From Betaproteobacteria bacterium (GTDB lineage: Bacteria > Pseudomonadota > Gammaproteobacteria > Burkholderiales > SG8-41): 40,981 nt of DNA. Positions 7,708-16,212 of this stretch are shown piece by piece. Each line of letters starts with the position of its first letter. Positions within the stretch are counted from its first letter, which is position 1. The translations under genes were made by a program, and so were the position numbers. The notes under the pieces were generated by a model. That model ran no database searches and had not been told where the DNA came from. It was given only the letters and a program-made list of their open reading frames with translations. The DNA lies in NCBI GenBank assembly GCA_021732605.1, contig JAKFUS010000009.1, forward strand, positions 1-40,981, in the 5' to 3' direction.

Positions 7708-8232
7708 TTAGGACAACAAACCCAGGGAAGCGGCGGCGATGAGCGCTCCGAGCACCGCGCCGACCAGCACATCACTCGGATAGTGCAGGCCCAGCACCAC
7801 GCGGGACACCGCGATCAGCAAGGTGAACGGCAGCAGCAACCACGCCAGCGCGGGGTAATACGCCAGCACGACCAGCGTAAAGGCGACTGCGTGCAGCGTA
7901 TGCCCCGATGGAAAACTGAGACTGTCCAGGGGTGCTGCAAAATGTTCGATGCTGGCATGCGTTTGATAAGGGCGTGGACGCAGTGTGCGTTTTTTGAGCC
8001 ATTTATAAACAACGGTGGATACCAGGCCTACACCGACCATGTGCAGTACCGGCAGCACCGCTGCATCATGGTCGCGCAGCAGCAGGAACGCCATCAGCGC
8101 ATACCAGGCCATGCCGTCGCCGAGCCCGCTGACGCCGCGGAACAGCAAACGCCAGGTGACACGGCGGCAGATGCGGTTAAAGCGCAGACAGACCTGCAGG
8201 TCCCAGTGCGCGACACGCTCAAGCGGCAGCAT
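7708..8232 (-). CDS. PAP2-superfamily membrane phosphatase
   Basis: 174 residues from ATG 8232. The three PAP2 phosphatase motifs are complete: KKRTLRPRP, PSGHT and SRVVLGLHYPSD, with histidines in the second and third acting in catalysis. About five membrane segments are visible. Such enzymes dephosphorylate phosphatidate, phosphatidylglycerol phosphate or undecaprenyl pyrophosphate at the membrane. The gene overlaps the end of the upstream GT4 glycosyltransferase by 14 bp, so the pair is co-translated; making diacylglycerol for a glycosyltransferase would fit but is inference. GGACGGGG precedes ATG 8232; an earlier ATG at 8262 has no ribosome site. Confidence 0.88.
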   Translation of the reverse strand: MLPLERVAHWDLQVCLRFNRICRRVTWRLLFRGVSGLGDGMAWYALMAFLLLRDHDAAVLPVLHMVGVGLVSTVVYKWLKKRTLRPRPYQTHASIEHFAAPLDSLSFPSGHTLHAVAFTLVVLAYYPALAWLLLPFTLLIAVSRVVLGLHYPSDVLVGAVLGALIAAASLGLLS

Positions 8233-9385
8233 GGACCCCGTCCAGATCGAGCTCTGCTTCATCGGTCAGCCGCAGCAGCGCCTGCTCGAATTCTGCGACG
8301 ATGAATGACCAATCGAGTTTTTCAGTGGTCGCGCGCGCGCGCGCGCCTAGCGCCTTGACCCGCGGCGCGGCGTTGACCAGCGCCGCCGCAGCCTGCGCGT
8401 ACTCGTCAGCGGCGCCGAAAGGCACCAGGATGCCGTTGTCGCCGTGGCGGATATGCTGCTGCGCGGCGGCGTAATCGTAGGCCACGACCGCGAGTCCGCT
8501 GGCCATGGCTTCGACGGTGACGTTGCCGTAAGTCTCGGTCACGCTCGGAAACAGGAACACATCGGCCGATGCGTAATGCGCGGCGAGATCCTCGCCGATG
8601 CGCATGCCGGCAAAAATCACGTCGGGATTTTCACGGGCGAGGCGTGCACGCTCGGGGCCGTCGCCGACCAGCACCAGGCGCAGCCGCGGTTGCAGTTCGC
8701 GCATCAGCTGGTACGCGCGCAAGGTCAGCGCGAGGTTTTTTTCCGGTGCAAGACGGCCCACCGACAGCACCAGCAGATCATCGTCACCCGCACCCCAGGT
8801 CTGGCGCAATGCCGCGCTGCGCCGCTGCGGATTGAACAGGGCGGTATCGACGCCGCGTGCCACGACTTCAAGATTGCGGAAGCCCAGCACTTTCAGTTCC
8901 TCGCGCAGGCTTTCCGTCGGCACCAGCGTACTCAGCGCCTTGTTGTGGAATTTGCGCAGGTAGGCGGTGATCGGTGTCTTCAACCAGCCGACACCGTAGT
9001 GCGTGCTGTAACTGTGAAAATTGGTATGGAAATCCGTCGATACCGGCAGTTTCAGTTTGGCCGCCGCCGCCAGCGCCGACCAGCCCAGCGGGCCTTCAGT
9101 GACCACGTGCACGATGTCCGGCCGGTGTTTTGCCCACAGCCGCAGCAATGCTTTCTTCGCCGGCAGGCCGAGTTTCAGGGCGTCGTAGCGCGGGATCGGC
9201 ACGCCCCGCTGCAACACTTCCTGGAACAGCGGCTGATCCGCCGGAAGTTCAGCGGCATGCTGGCGCGGCCGGATCAGTTGCACGGCATGGCCGCGCGCCT
9301 GCAGGCCACTGACGATGCGGCCCATGGTCATCGCCACGCCGTTGATTTCCGGCGGATAGGTTTCGGTGACCATCGCCACGCGCAT
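8219..9385 (-). CDS. GT4-family glycosyltransferase (MgtA/alpha-mannosyltransferase-like)
   Basis: 388 residues from ATG 9385 (410 from ATG 9451). Two Rossmann halves of the GT-B fold are seen: the N-terminal MRVAMVTETYPPEINGVA, and a C-terminal donor domain with SVGRLAPEKNL, VGDGPER and the EX7E motif ETYGNVTVE. The sequence resembles GDP-mannose-dependent alpha-mannosyltransferases and the glycolipid glycosyltransferases of proteobacteria; donor and acceptor are not known. It precedes a PAP2 phosphatase and follows, after a gap, diacylglycerol kinase, so a membrane glycolipid role is plausible. The later start matches the family and leaves room for a leader after the PHO-box-like site at 9474-9491. 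A 17-nt alternating CG run lies near its 3' end (8330-8346). Confidence 0.87.
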   Translation of the reverse strand: MRVAMVTETYPPEINGVAMTMGRIVSGLQARGHAVQLIRPRQHAAELPADQPLFQEVLQRGVPIPRYDALKLGLPAKKALLRLWAKHRPDIVHVVTEGPLGWSALAAAAKLKLPVSTDFHTNFHSYSTHYGVGWLKTPITAYLRKFHNKALSTLVPTESLREELKVLGFRNLEVVARGVDTALFNPQRRSAALRQTWGAGDDDLLVLSVGRLAPEKNLALTLRAYQLMRELQPRLRLVLVGDGPERARLARENPDVIFAGMRIGEDLAAHYASADVFLFPSVTETYGNVTVEAMASGLAVVAYDYAAAQQHIRHGDNGILVPFGAADEYAQAAAALVNAAPRVKALGARARATTEKLDWSFIVAEFEQALLRLTDEAELDLDGVHAAA

Positions 9386-9473
9386 TTTGCGCAAGGCTGC
9401 CGGATAGTGCTGTAGCACGATGTCTGCGCCGTCCATATGGAACAGCATCATGCAGTTGCATTACGAAATTCCG

Positions 9474-9491
9474 GTGAAACATTTATGAAAT
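9474..9491 (-). promoter_or_regulatory. PHO-box-like site upstream of GT4 gene
   Basis: Read on the minus strand, ATTTCAT-AAAT-GTTTCAC is two 7-bp direct repeats with the AT-rich 4-bp spacer and 11-bp period of a PhoB box. It agrees with CTGTCAT-AAAT-CTGTCAC at 14 of 18 positions by eye. It could replace the -35 element, with TAATGC about 10 bp downstream as a weak -10. Confidence 0.45.
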
Positions 9492-9552
9492 TTGCGCGAC
9501 AACTCAGGTAGTTACGCGAGGACACGCGGAAATCTGCGAACTGCCACCGCGT

Positions 9553-9945
9553 TCAGCCGAACAGCACCAGCCCCCAGACCACCGGCACGTTGATCAGCGC
9601 CAGCAGGACCGCGGCGCTGCCGATGTCCTTGGCGCGTTTGGCGAGCGTGTGGTTCTCCAGTGAAATGCGGTCGACCGCGGCTTCCACTGCAGAATTCAGC
9701 AATTCGACGATCAGCACCAGCAGCACCGCGGCGATCATCAGCGCCTTGCCGATGCCGTTGGCCGGGGTGAACAGCGCCGCGGGAATCAGCAGCGCCGCAA
9801 GGAACACTTCCTGGCGAAAGGCGTCCTCATGGCGAAGCGCTGCGCTCATGCCGTCGATCGAATAAAACAGCGCGTTCCACACGCGCTTCAATCCGGTCTT
9901 GCCCTTGTGCGGACTTTCACCGGTGGGGACGTCATGCATGGCCAT
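9553..9945 (-). CDS. dgkA: Diacylglycerol kinase
   Basis: 130 residues, near the usual 120-130 of prokaryotic DgkA. Three membrane helices are evident, with the catalytic signature ELLNSAVEAAVDRI and the later KRAKDIGSAAV. The enzyme phosphorylates diacylglycerol to phosphatidate at the inner membrane, recycling diacylglycerol released during membrane-derived glycan or glycolipid synthesis. ATG 9945 is preceded by GAGAGA; ATG 9939 is a close alternative. The N-terminus MHDVPTGESPHKGKTG is slightly longer than in E. coli. It sits between the GT4/PAP2 pair and tpx on the same strand. Confidence 0.95.
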   Translation of the reverse strand: MAMHDVPTGESPHKGKTGLKRVWNALFYSIDGMSAALRHEDAFRQEVFLAALLIPAALFTPANGIGKALMIAAVLLVLIVELLNSAVEAAVDRISLENHTLAKRAKDIGSAAVLLALINVPVVWGLVLFG

Positions 9946-9984
9946 GTCTCTCGTGGATTCCGGTCGTGGGTCCGGGCACAGACA

Positions 9985-10006
9985 GCGGCGCCCGATCAGG
10001 CGCCGC
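9985..10006 (-). terminator. Hairpin downstream of tpx
   Basis: Perfect 8-bp stem GCGGCGCC/GGCGCCGC with a 6-nt loop, 9 nt after the tpx stop. No U-run is present, so termination is uncertain. Confidence 0.35.
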
Positions 10007-10014
10007 GGCCGCGA

Positions 10015-10515
10015 TTACTTCAACACCGCCAGCGCGGCGTCGTAATTCGGTTCCTGCTTGATTTCAGGTACCAGCTCGGCGTGCAGCACTTTGTTGTTTT
10101 CGTCGAGCACGACCACGCCGCGGGCGGTCAGGCCACGCAATGCGCCGTCAGTGATATCGACACCGTATTTGCCGTGGAAATCGCGGTTGCGGAAGGTGGA
10201 CAGCGTGAACACGTCATTGAGACCTTCGGCGCCGCAGAACCGGCCCATCGCGAACGGCAGGTCGGCGGCAATCACCAGCACTACCGTATTGCCGAGTTTG
10301 GTCGCTTCGGCATTGAATTTGCGCGTCGAGGTCTGGCACACGGGGGTGTCCAGGCTCGGCACGATGTTCAGCACCTTGCGTTTACCGGCGTAATCCTTGA
10401 GACCGGTTTCCTTCAGGTCTTTCGCGGTCAGCGTGAAATCCGGTGCGCTGTCGCCTTTTTTCGGGAAATTGCCGGCGACGGTGATGGGATTGCCGCCCAG
10501 AGTGACTGCTGCCAT
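10015..10515 (-). CDS. tpx: Thiol peroxidase (atypical 2-Cys peroxiredoxin)
   Basis: 166 residues. The peroxidatic Cys60 lies in [12 protein letters not shown] and the resolving Cys94 in GRFCGAEG, both at the positions known from E. coli Tpx, and the spacing is conserved. Tpx reduces hydrogen and alkyl peroxides using thioredoxin; it is soluble and periplasm/cytosol-associated. ATG 10515 has a perfect AAGGAG ribosome site with good spacing; the in-frame ATG at 10587 has none and would add a non-family extension. The gene stands alone, with a 165-bp upstream gap to gcvH that I could not assign a confident promoter to. Confidence 0.97.
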   Translation of the reverse strand: MAAVTLGGNPITVAGNFPKKGDSAPDFTLTAKDLKETGLKDYAGKRKVLNIVPSLDTPVCQTSTRKFNAEATKLGNTVVLVIAADLPFAMGRFCGAEGLNDVFTLSTFRNRDFHGKYGVDITDGALRGLTARGVVVLDENNKVLHAELVPEIKQEPNYDAALAVLK

Positions 10516-10680
10516 TTGATTCTCCTTGATGAGAGTTGATGCTGACGGTTGGATGCACACGATGCCGGACTGCGGCATGCGCGCCATGTCATGGGGTGTT
10601 GCTCAGGCGGCGTACTTGTATCACGAACTGATGAAAAAACCGAACCACGGCACTGGTGGGGATCAGAAGCGACGATAAAG

Positions 10681-11070
10681 TCAGGCTTTTTCCGCGTCGG
10701 CGATTTTCTGGTACGCCGCGGCATCGAGCAAGGCATCGAGCTCTGCCGCATTCGCCGGTTTGACGCGGAACATCCACGCCGCGTACGGATCCTGATTCAC
10801 TTTTTCCGGCGTATCCGCCAGTTCGGCATTCACTGCGATGACCTCGCCGGACAGCGGTGCATAAATATCCGAGGCGGCTTTGACCGATTCGATGACACCG
10901 CAGACTTCGCCCTGCTTCACGCTGCTGCCGGCCTTGGGATTGTCGACGAACACGACATCGCCCAACATTTCCTGGGCATGCTCGGTGATGCCGACGCTGA
11001 CCGTGCCGTCACTTTCGCGCCGCGCCCACTGATGGGTGGCGCTGTATTTGAGTTGTTGCGGGGTACTCAT
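10681..11070 (-). CDS. gcvH: Glycine cleavage system H protein
   Basis: 129 residues. The lipoyl-lysine motif ESVKAASD places Lys64 exactly where the lipoyl group is attached in GcvH. The protein shuttles the methylamine group of glycine between the P, T and L proteins. No gcvT or gcvP is in the window, so it is separated from its partners or serves as a lipoyl relay. The usual FVELPEVG segment reads FVDNPKAG here, a mild divergence. The start ATG 11070 has GGAG five bases upstream, in an AT-rich 57-bp leader that probably carries its own promoter. Confidence 0.95.
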   Translation of the reverse strand: MSTPQQLKYSATHQWARRESDGTVSVGITEHAQEMLGDVVFVDNPKAGSSVKQGEVCGVIESVKAASDIYAPLSGEVIAVNAELADTPEKVNQDPYAAWMFRVKPANAAELDALLDAAAYQKIADAEKA

Positions 11071-11127
11071 GGTCGCTCCAGAATCTTTAAAATATTTAAT
11101 AAAATCAAATACTTATATAATAACGCT

Positions 11128-12057
11128 TCAGCGCAGCGGTGCCGGCAGCAAGGCCAGGCGGAATCCGGCTGCACCGAGGCTGCCGGTATCCAGTGTCAGC
11201 CGCACCGTCAGCTCCGCATTCGCGGTCAGGCCGGCACGCGGATCGCGATTGTTGCCGAGGTAATCCGCCGGCAGAAAAATACGCCGCGCCAGCGTGTGGT
11301 CGTTGGCGTTGGTCAGCACCAGATCCAGCGCCGGGTATGCGACATCATGGCCGGCGTGGTTGCGTAATGTTGCGGTCAGCTGGATGCGGTCCGGCCGCGC
11401 CGGATCGACGAGCTGCAAATCGGAGGCTTCGATCAGTACGGCTTTGGTCACTCGCGGCAAGGGCACTGTGCAACCGGCGTGCGCACAAGCAGCATTCAAC
11501 CACTGCCGCGCCAGTGGGTGCCGGGAAGCCAGTTCACCGCGATAGAAAAAAATCGCCTGCCCCGCCAGCGCAACCGCAAGCACGACACCTGCGGCCGCCA
11601 GCCACGGCTGGCGCGGTGCGGGTTCCGCCAGTTCAGCTTCATCAATAAACGGATTTTCAGCCGCCGTCGCCAATCGTTCCGCTTCCAGCTCGACCGCCGG
11701 ACTCAGCTCGGGTGTTGCAGCCGGCGTCTCCGGAAGCCTGTCGAGCAAGGGCTCGGCTTCCGCGGTCGTATCGGTCCCCGCGTACAGCGGCATCGCCGCC
11801 ACAGGCGCCTCGTCTGATACCGGTGATGACGGAGGCGTTTCCAGAGTGGGTTCGTCTGCAGTAACAGTGGGCGCTGCTGCGACTGGTTGCGGTATCTCCG
11901 GAGTCGGCACCACCGGCGCATCCGGGGCCAGTGCGATCATGCCGTCGAAGACCTGCATGCAGCGGCTGCAACGCACCCTGCCGCCATGCGCCTGCAATTG
12001 TTCCGGCGTAATGCGGTATACGGTATGGCAATTCGTGCAACGGGTAAGCAGCGACAT
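11128..12057 (-). CDS. Zinc-ribbon plus DUF3426 membrane protein
   Basis: 309 residues. An N-terminal MJ0042-type zinc ribbon has CTNC (Cys8, Cys11) and CSRC (cysteines near 30 and 33), then a long Pro/Ala/Glu-rich low-complexity linker (about 50-150), a single membrane helix at about 155-173, and a C-terminal DUF3426 domain. This architecture regularly follows prmA in betaproteobacteria. The function is not established; the topology suggests a cytoplasmic zinc finger linked to a periplasmic domain. It is 9 bp downstream of prmA and so likely in the aroQ-accBC-prmA transcript. Confidence 0.85.
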   Translation of the reverse strand: MSLLTRCTNCHTVYRITPEQLQAHGGRVRCSRCMQVFDGMIALAPDAPVVPTPEIPQPVAAAPTVTADEPTLETPPSSPVSDEAPVAAMPLYAGTDTTAEAEPLLDRLPETPAATPELSPAVELEAERLATAAENPFIDEAELAEPAPRQPWLAAAGVVLAVALAGQAIFFYRGELASRHPLARQWLNAACAHAGCTVPLPRVTKAVLIEASDLQLVDPARPDRIQLTATLRNHAGHDVAYPALDLVLTNANDHTLARRIFLPADYLGNNRDPRAGLTANAELTVRLTLDTGSLGAAGFRLALLPAPLR

Positions 12058-12066
12058 GGGCTTACT

Positions 12067-12960
12067 CTACCTGCGAATACCCGTCAGCAACACCCAGCCG
12101 TCATCGTTATCCGTGGATTGCATTTCGAAATTCGCCTCGTATGCATCAAGCACGGACTGCGTCTGTTCGACGAGAATGCCGGACAGCGCAATGCGTCCGC
12201 CTGGCAGCGTGAGCCGCGCCAGCAACGGTGCGAGTACGGTCAGTGGATTGGCCAGAATGTTGGCCACGACAATCTGCGCAGGCCGGACCGGTGCATCATC
12301 GGCCGCTGCGGAAAAATTCGCCGCCACCTGATTGCGGCCGGCATTGTCCTGTGCCGCCAGCACCGCCTGCGGGTCGATGTCGATGCCGCGGGCGCTGCGT
12401 GCGCCCAGTTTCATTGCGGTAATCGCCAGGATGCCGGAGCCGCAGCCATAGTCGAGCACGTCGGCATCGGGAGTCACCACGCTATCCAGCCAGCGCAGAC
12501 ACAGCCGCGTGGTCGGATGCGCACCGGTACCGAATGCGACACCGGGATCAAGCACGATGTTGACTGCTGCGGGATCCGGCGACTCATGCCAGCTCGGCAC
12601 TACCCACAGCCGCGGCGTGATCTGCAGCGGCTGGAACTGGCTCTGGGTCAGGCGCACCCAATCGGCATCTTCAACGCGTTCGACACGGAACGCCGGTGCC
12701 GGTGATATGCCGGCCTCGGTCAGCGCCTGCGGAATCGCGACGTGGAGATCGGCGTCGATCGCAAACAAGGCGCTGACGCGATTGGCCTGCCAGCCGGCTG
12801 CGAGCGCTTCGCCGGGTTCGGCAAAGATCGGGCGTTCAGCCGCGGTGCCCGCTGCTGCGTCCTGCACATCCACCGCCAGTGCCCCGGCGGCGAGCAGCGC
12901 GTCGGTCAGCTCTTCAACTGCGGCTTCTTCAACATGCAGGATTGCGCACAGCCAGGGCAT
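12067..12960 (-). CDS. prmA: Ribosomal protein L11 methyltransferase
   Basis: 297 residues. PrmA trimethylates lysines and the N-terminus of ribosomal protein L11 using S-adenosylmethionine. The N-terminal substrate-recognition domain (about 1-60) is followed by VFGTGAHPTTRLCLRWLD and the SAM-binding VLDYGCGSGILAITAMKLGA, with VANILANPL matching the NxxxxP-like catalytic segment. ATG 12960 starts the MPWLCAILHV sequence usual for the family. It is 25 bp after accC and precedes the DUF3426 gene, the classical betaproteobacterial order. Confidence 0.96.
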   Translation of the reverse strand: MPWLCAILHVEEAAVEELTDALLAAGALAVDVQDAAAGTAAERPIFAEPGEALAAGWQANRVSALFAIDADLHVAIPQALTEAGISPAPAFRVERVEDADWVRLTQSQFQPLQITPRLWVVPSWHESPDPAAVNIVLDPGVAFGTGAHPTTRLCLRWLDSVVTPDADVLDYGCGSGILAITAMKLGARSARGIDIDPQAVLAAQDNAGRNQVAANFSAAADDAPVRPAQIVVANILANPLTVLAPLLARLTLPGGRIALSGILVEQTQSVLDAYEANFEMQSTDNDDGWVLLTGIRR

Positions 12961-12985
12961 GGAGTCCGGTCGGAATGCGGGTGCG

Positions 12986-14341
12986 TTATTCGGCGCGGGT
13001 CAGCTTCGCCAGCCGCTCTTCGAGATAGTGGATGCTGGTGCCGCCGCGCAGGAACGCGGCGTCGCGCATCAATTCCCGGTGCAGCGGCAGGTTGGTGCTG
13101 ATGCCTTCAATGATGGTTTCCGACAGGGCGATGTGCATGCGCGCGATCGCCTGTGCGCGCGTGTCGCCGTAGGCAATGATCTTGCCGAGCAGCGAATCAT
13201 AGTGCGGCGGCACAAAATAACCGTTGTAGGCGTGTGAGTCGACGCGGATGCCGGGCCCGCCGGGCATATGCAGCGAGGTGATGCGTCCAGGTGACGGCGT
13301 GAATTTGTACGGATCCTCGGCATTGATGCGGCACTCGATGGCATGCCCCTTCAATACGATGTCCTTCTGCCGCAGCGTCAGTTTTTCGCCGGCGGCGACG
13401 CGGATCTGCAACTGCACCAGATCATGGCCGGTCACGCATTCAGTCACCGGATGTTCGACCTGCAGCCGGGTGTTCATTTCGATGAAAAAGAATTCACCGC
13501 CTTCATATAAAAACTCGAAGGTGCCGACGCCCTCATAACCGATCTTGCGGCAGGCTTCGGCGCAGCGTTCGCCGATGCGGATGCGCGCTTTTTCGTTGAG
13601 CAGGGGGGCCGGCGCCTCTTCGATGATCTTCTGGTGGCGACGCTGCATCGAGCAGTCGCGATCACCCAGATAAAACGCGTTGCGGTGTTTGTCAGCGAGC
13701 ACCTGGATTTCGATATGCCGCGGTTTCTCCAGGTACTTTTCCATGTACACCGCCGGATTGCTGAACGCCGCCTGCGCTTCGGCGCGGGTGGTGGTGACTG
13801 CATTTTTCAGCGCGCCCTCCGTGTGCACCACACGCATGCCGCGCCCGCCACCGCCGCCGGACGCCTTGACGATGATCGGGTAACCGATCTGGCGGGCGAT
13901 TTTGACGATTTCCTTGGGATCTTCAGGCAATGCGCCTTCCATGCCCGGCACCACCGGCACGCCGGCTTTTTTCATGGTGTTTTTGGCGCTGACCTTGTCG
14001 CCCATCAGGCGGATGGTCTCGGCCTTGGGGCCGATGAAGGTAAACCCGCTTTGTTCGACGCGCTCGGCAAAATCGGCGTTTTCCGACAGAAAACCATAAC
14101 CCGGATGGATCGCCTCGGCATCGGTCACCTCGGCCGCGCTGATGATCGCCGGCACATTGAGGTAACTCAGGGCCGAGGCGGCCGGGCCGATGCACACCGA
14201 CTCGTCGGCCAGGCGGACATATTTGGCTTCGGCGTCGGCCTCGGAATGCACGACCACCGTCTTGATGCCCATTTCGCGGCAGGCGCGCTGGATGCGCAGG
14301 GCGATTTCACCGCGATTGGCTATGAGGATTTTTTCAAACAT
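12986..14341 (-). CDS. accC: Acetyl-CoA carboxylase, biotin carboxylase subunit
   Basis: 451 residues, close to the 449 of E. coli AccC. It carboxylates biotin on AccB with ATP and bicarbonate, the first half-reaction of fatty acid synthesis. The N-terminal [17 protein letters not shown], the ATP-grasp glycine loop [12 protein letters not shown], the [16 protein letters not shown] metal and catalytic segment, and the C-terminal domain are all intact. It follows accB after 121 bp, a longer spacer than usual that contains an imperfect tandem repeat (14416-14440). Confidence 0.98.
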   Translation of the reverse strand: MFEKILIANRGEIALRIQRACREMGIKTVVVHSEADAEAKYVRLADESVCIGPAASALSYLNVPAIISAAEVTDAEAIHPGYGFLSENADFAERVEQSGFTFIGPKAETIRLMGDKVSAKNTMKKAGVPVVPGMEGALPEDPKEIVKIARQIGYPIIVKASGGGGGRGMRVVHTEGALKNAVTTTRAEAQAAFSNPAVYMEKYLEKPRHIEIQVLADKHRNAFYLGDRDCSMQRRHQKIIEEAPAPLLNEKARIRIGERCAEACRKIGYEGVGTFEFLYEGGEFFFIEMNTRLQVEHPVTECVTGHDLVQLQIRVAAGEKLTLRQKDIVLKGHAIECRINAEDPYKFTPSPGRITSLHMPGGPGIRVDSHAYNGYFVPPHYDSLLGKIIAYGDTRAQAIARMHIALSETIIEGISTNLPLHRELMRDAAFLRGGTSIHYLEERLAKLTRAE

Positions 14342-14415
14342 GCGCTCAGTGGGGTCGGGGGCGTTGCGCGGATACCCGGTGTTTCACGACCAGGCGTGAT
14401 TCCGATTTTTCCGGC

Positions 14416-14440
14416 ATATGGGTGAAAGATATGGTGAAAA
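14416..14440 (-). repeat. Imperfect tandem repeat in the accB-accC spacer
   Basis: On the plus strand ATATGGGTGAAA (14416-14427) and ATATGGTGAAAA (14429-14440) repeat with a 13-bp period. The spacer of 121 bp between accB and accC otherwise shows nothing I can name. Confidence 0.45.
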
Positions 14441-14462
14441 ATGCGGGGGGTGGAAAGAATGA

Positions 14463-14912
14463 TCAGTCGATCACAAACAGCGGCTGGCCGTATTCGACCG
14501 GCTGGCCGTTTTCAACCAGGATGGCCTTGATCACGCCATCGCGGTCGGCTTCGATTTCGTTGAGCAGCTTCATTGCTTCGATGATGCATACCGTGTCGCC
14601 GGTCTTCACTGTCTGGCCGACCTCGACAAAAACCTTGGCGCCCGGTGTTGCCGAGCGGTAGAAGGTGCCCACCATCGGCGACTTCACGGCATGGCCTTCG
14701 GCTTCCGCCGGCGCTGCTTCGGCCGCCGGTTCGGCGATCTCGACCGGCATCACCGTGGCCGGCATCGCCATCGGCTGCGGCATCATCATTGGCGCGCCCG
14801 GCGCGCCGAAACGACTGATGCGTACTTTTTCCTCCCCCTCGGTGATTTCCAGTTCGGCAATACCGGACTGTTGCACAAGGTCGATCAGCGTTTTCAGTTT
14901 GCGCAAATCCAT
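14463..14912 (-). CDS. accB: Acetyl-CoA carboxylase, biotin carboxyl carrier protein
   Basis: 149 residues. The C-terminal biotinyl domain has the motif [12 protein letters not shown] with Lys115 as biotin attachment site and the thumb segment before it. A flexible Pro/Ala/Met-rich linker (about 36-75) joins it to the N-terminal helix domain [17 protein letters not shown]. It carries carboxybiotin between AccC and the AccAD transferase. It starts 3 bp after the aroQ stop, so the two genes are cotranscribed. Confidence 0.98.
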   Translation of the reverse strand: MDLRKLKTLIDLVQQSGIAELEITEGEEKVRISRFGAPGAPMMMPQPMAMPATVMPVEIAEPAAEAAPAEAEGHAVKSPMVGTFYRSATPGAKVFVEVGQTVKTGDTVCIIEAMKLLNEIEADRDGVIKAILVENGQPVEYGQPLFVID

Positions 14913-14915
14913 GAA

Positions 14916-15368
14916 TCAACCCTTTTTGATGTGGCGCAGCGCGTAGTCGAGCGCCAGTTCATACCCGGCCGGCCCGAGTCCGCTGATGACGCCGACGGCA
15001 ATATCGGAAAAATAAGACTCCCGGCGGAACGACTCCCGGGCAAACACATTGGACAGGTGAATTTCAACAAACGGGATCGCCACTGCCGCCAGGGCGTCGC
15101 GCAACGCGACGCTGGTATGAGTGTACGCGGCCGGATTGATCAGAATGAAAGCGACACCGTCGCGACCGGCCTGCTGCACGCGTTCGACCAGATCAGATTC
15201 AGAGTTGCTCTGGAAGGAGGTCAGCGTCACGCCTTCCGTTTTGGCCTGTGCCTGCAGCCGGGCTTCGATTTCCGCCAGCGTGGTCGCGCCATAAATGCCC
15301 GGTTCGCGAGTACCCAGCAGATTCAGGTTCGGCCCGTTCAGCAGCAATAACTGTTTAGCACTGGCCAT
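14916..15368 (-). CDS. aroQ: 3-dehydroquinate dehydratase, type II
   Basis: 150 residues, typical of the type II enzyme. It converts 3-dehydroquinate to 3-dehydroshikimate in the shikimate pathway as a dodecamer. Conserved parts are [20 protein letters not shown] with flexible-loop Arg21 and catalytic Tyr26, NPAAYTHTS, and [17 protein letters not shown] 15368 is preceded by GGGAAG; the in-frame ATG at 15392 lies upstream without a family match. It leads the aroQ-accB-accC-prmA operon, so the 286-bp region upstream should hold the operon promoter. Confidence 0.97.
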   Translation of the reverse strand: MASAKQLLLLNGPNLNLLGTREPGIYGATTLAEIEARLQAQAKTEGVTLTSFQSNSESDLVERVQQAGRDGVAFILINPAAYTHTSVALRDALAAVAIPFVEIHLSNVFARESFRRESYFSDIAVGVISGLGPAGYELALDYALRHIKKG

Positions 15369-15633
15369 GACTTCCCTGTTGGTCTTTCCCATTTATAATC
15401 GCGGCAATCCGTCAGGCAGCGCACAGATCCCCTGCATCGCCTCTGCCATAATCACATTTCAGCAAGATGACGGATTTTGCCTTAAATTAACGGCAAATGT
15501 CTATGTTATAAAAGCAGTTAGCCCTAGTTTATCCCTCGCCTTTTTCCGTCACGTATTCATGACATCCGCGGCTTGGCTCATCGGCCCTTCAGCGTATCCA
15601 GCTCGATACCTTGCTCATCCAAAAATCCACATA

Positions 15634-15660
15634 TAGCCGGTAATTAGCCGAAGTTAGCCG
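15634..15660. repeat. Three helically phased TAGCCG repeats in the aroQ upstream region
   Basis: TAGCCG occurs at 15634-15639, 15645-15650 and 15655-15660, spaced 11 and 10 bp, so all copies face the same side of the helix. The region 15393-15678 is more AT-rich than its flanks; it also has TTATAA segments near 15393 and 15505, but no gene is visible in it. Confidence 0.5.
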
Positions 15661-15678
15661 ATTTTCAATTAAAGATGA

Positions 15679-16212
15679 CTACAGCAATGGGGTCAGTTCA
15701 GCACGCATCCGGCCCTCGGATATGCCGCCGACCAGGCTGGCGGCGATTTTCCCCGGGGCATCCAGTATCAAGGTATAGGGCAGAACACCGGCCTTGTTGC
15801 CCGCTTGGCGAGACAACTCCACCGCATCAATGCTGGCGATCAACAAGGGATAGTTGATGTTGAACTCGTGGGCGAACTCCCGGACTTTGTCCGCCTGATC
15901 GACGGCAATACCGATAAATTGCACCTTTTGGGCGGCATATTCCTGCTGCAGCCGGACGAATAAGGGGATCTCTTCGCGACAGGGAGCGCACCAGGTTGCC
16001 CAATAATTGATCACCATTATGCGGCCGCGCCACGCAGCCAGCGTCTGCGGTGTGCCATCGAGTGACTGCAGGGTATTGCCGAGGATCGCAGCGGCGACAT
16101 CACGCTGAGCCGGCGCGGCAACGCCGAGGCGCCAGGCATTGGCGAAGTAGCCGGCAGCGGCAGCCACGCCGCCGATCCCCGCCACCAGCAAAGCCCGCCG
16201 GGCCGGTGTCAC
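15679..16212 (-). CDS. TlpA/ResA-like membrane-anchored thioredoxin
   Basis: 177 residues. An N-terminal hydrophobic segment (about 6-25) anchors or exports the protein; a thioredoxin fold follows with NYWATWCAPCREEIP, active-site Cys75 and Cys78. The insertion between the first strands and the helix is as in TlpA/ResA/redoxin proteins, which reduce disulfides in the periplasm, often for cytochrome c maturation. The start overlaps the dsbD stop as ATGA, so it is coupled with the protein that would supply its electrons. The partner substrate is not known. Confidence 0.9.
   Translation of the reverse strand: MTPARRALLVAGIGGVAAAAGYFANAWRLGVAAPAQRDVAAAILGNTLQSLDGTPQTLAAWRGRIMVINYWATWCAPCREEIPLFVRLQQEYAAQKVQFIGIAVDQADKVREFAHEFNINYPLLIASIDAVELSRQAGNKAGVLPYTLILDAPGKIAASLVGGISEGRMRAELTPLL

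Noticed and set aside
13634-14425. 263-codon plus-strand open frame
   Set aside because: Antisense to accC; composition-driven.
15555-15576. Second PHO-box-like sequence upstream of aroQ
   Set aside because: Only about 13 of 18 positions agree, the second repeat is poor, and aroQ-acc genes have no expected link to phosphate.
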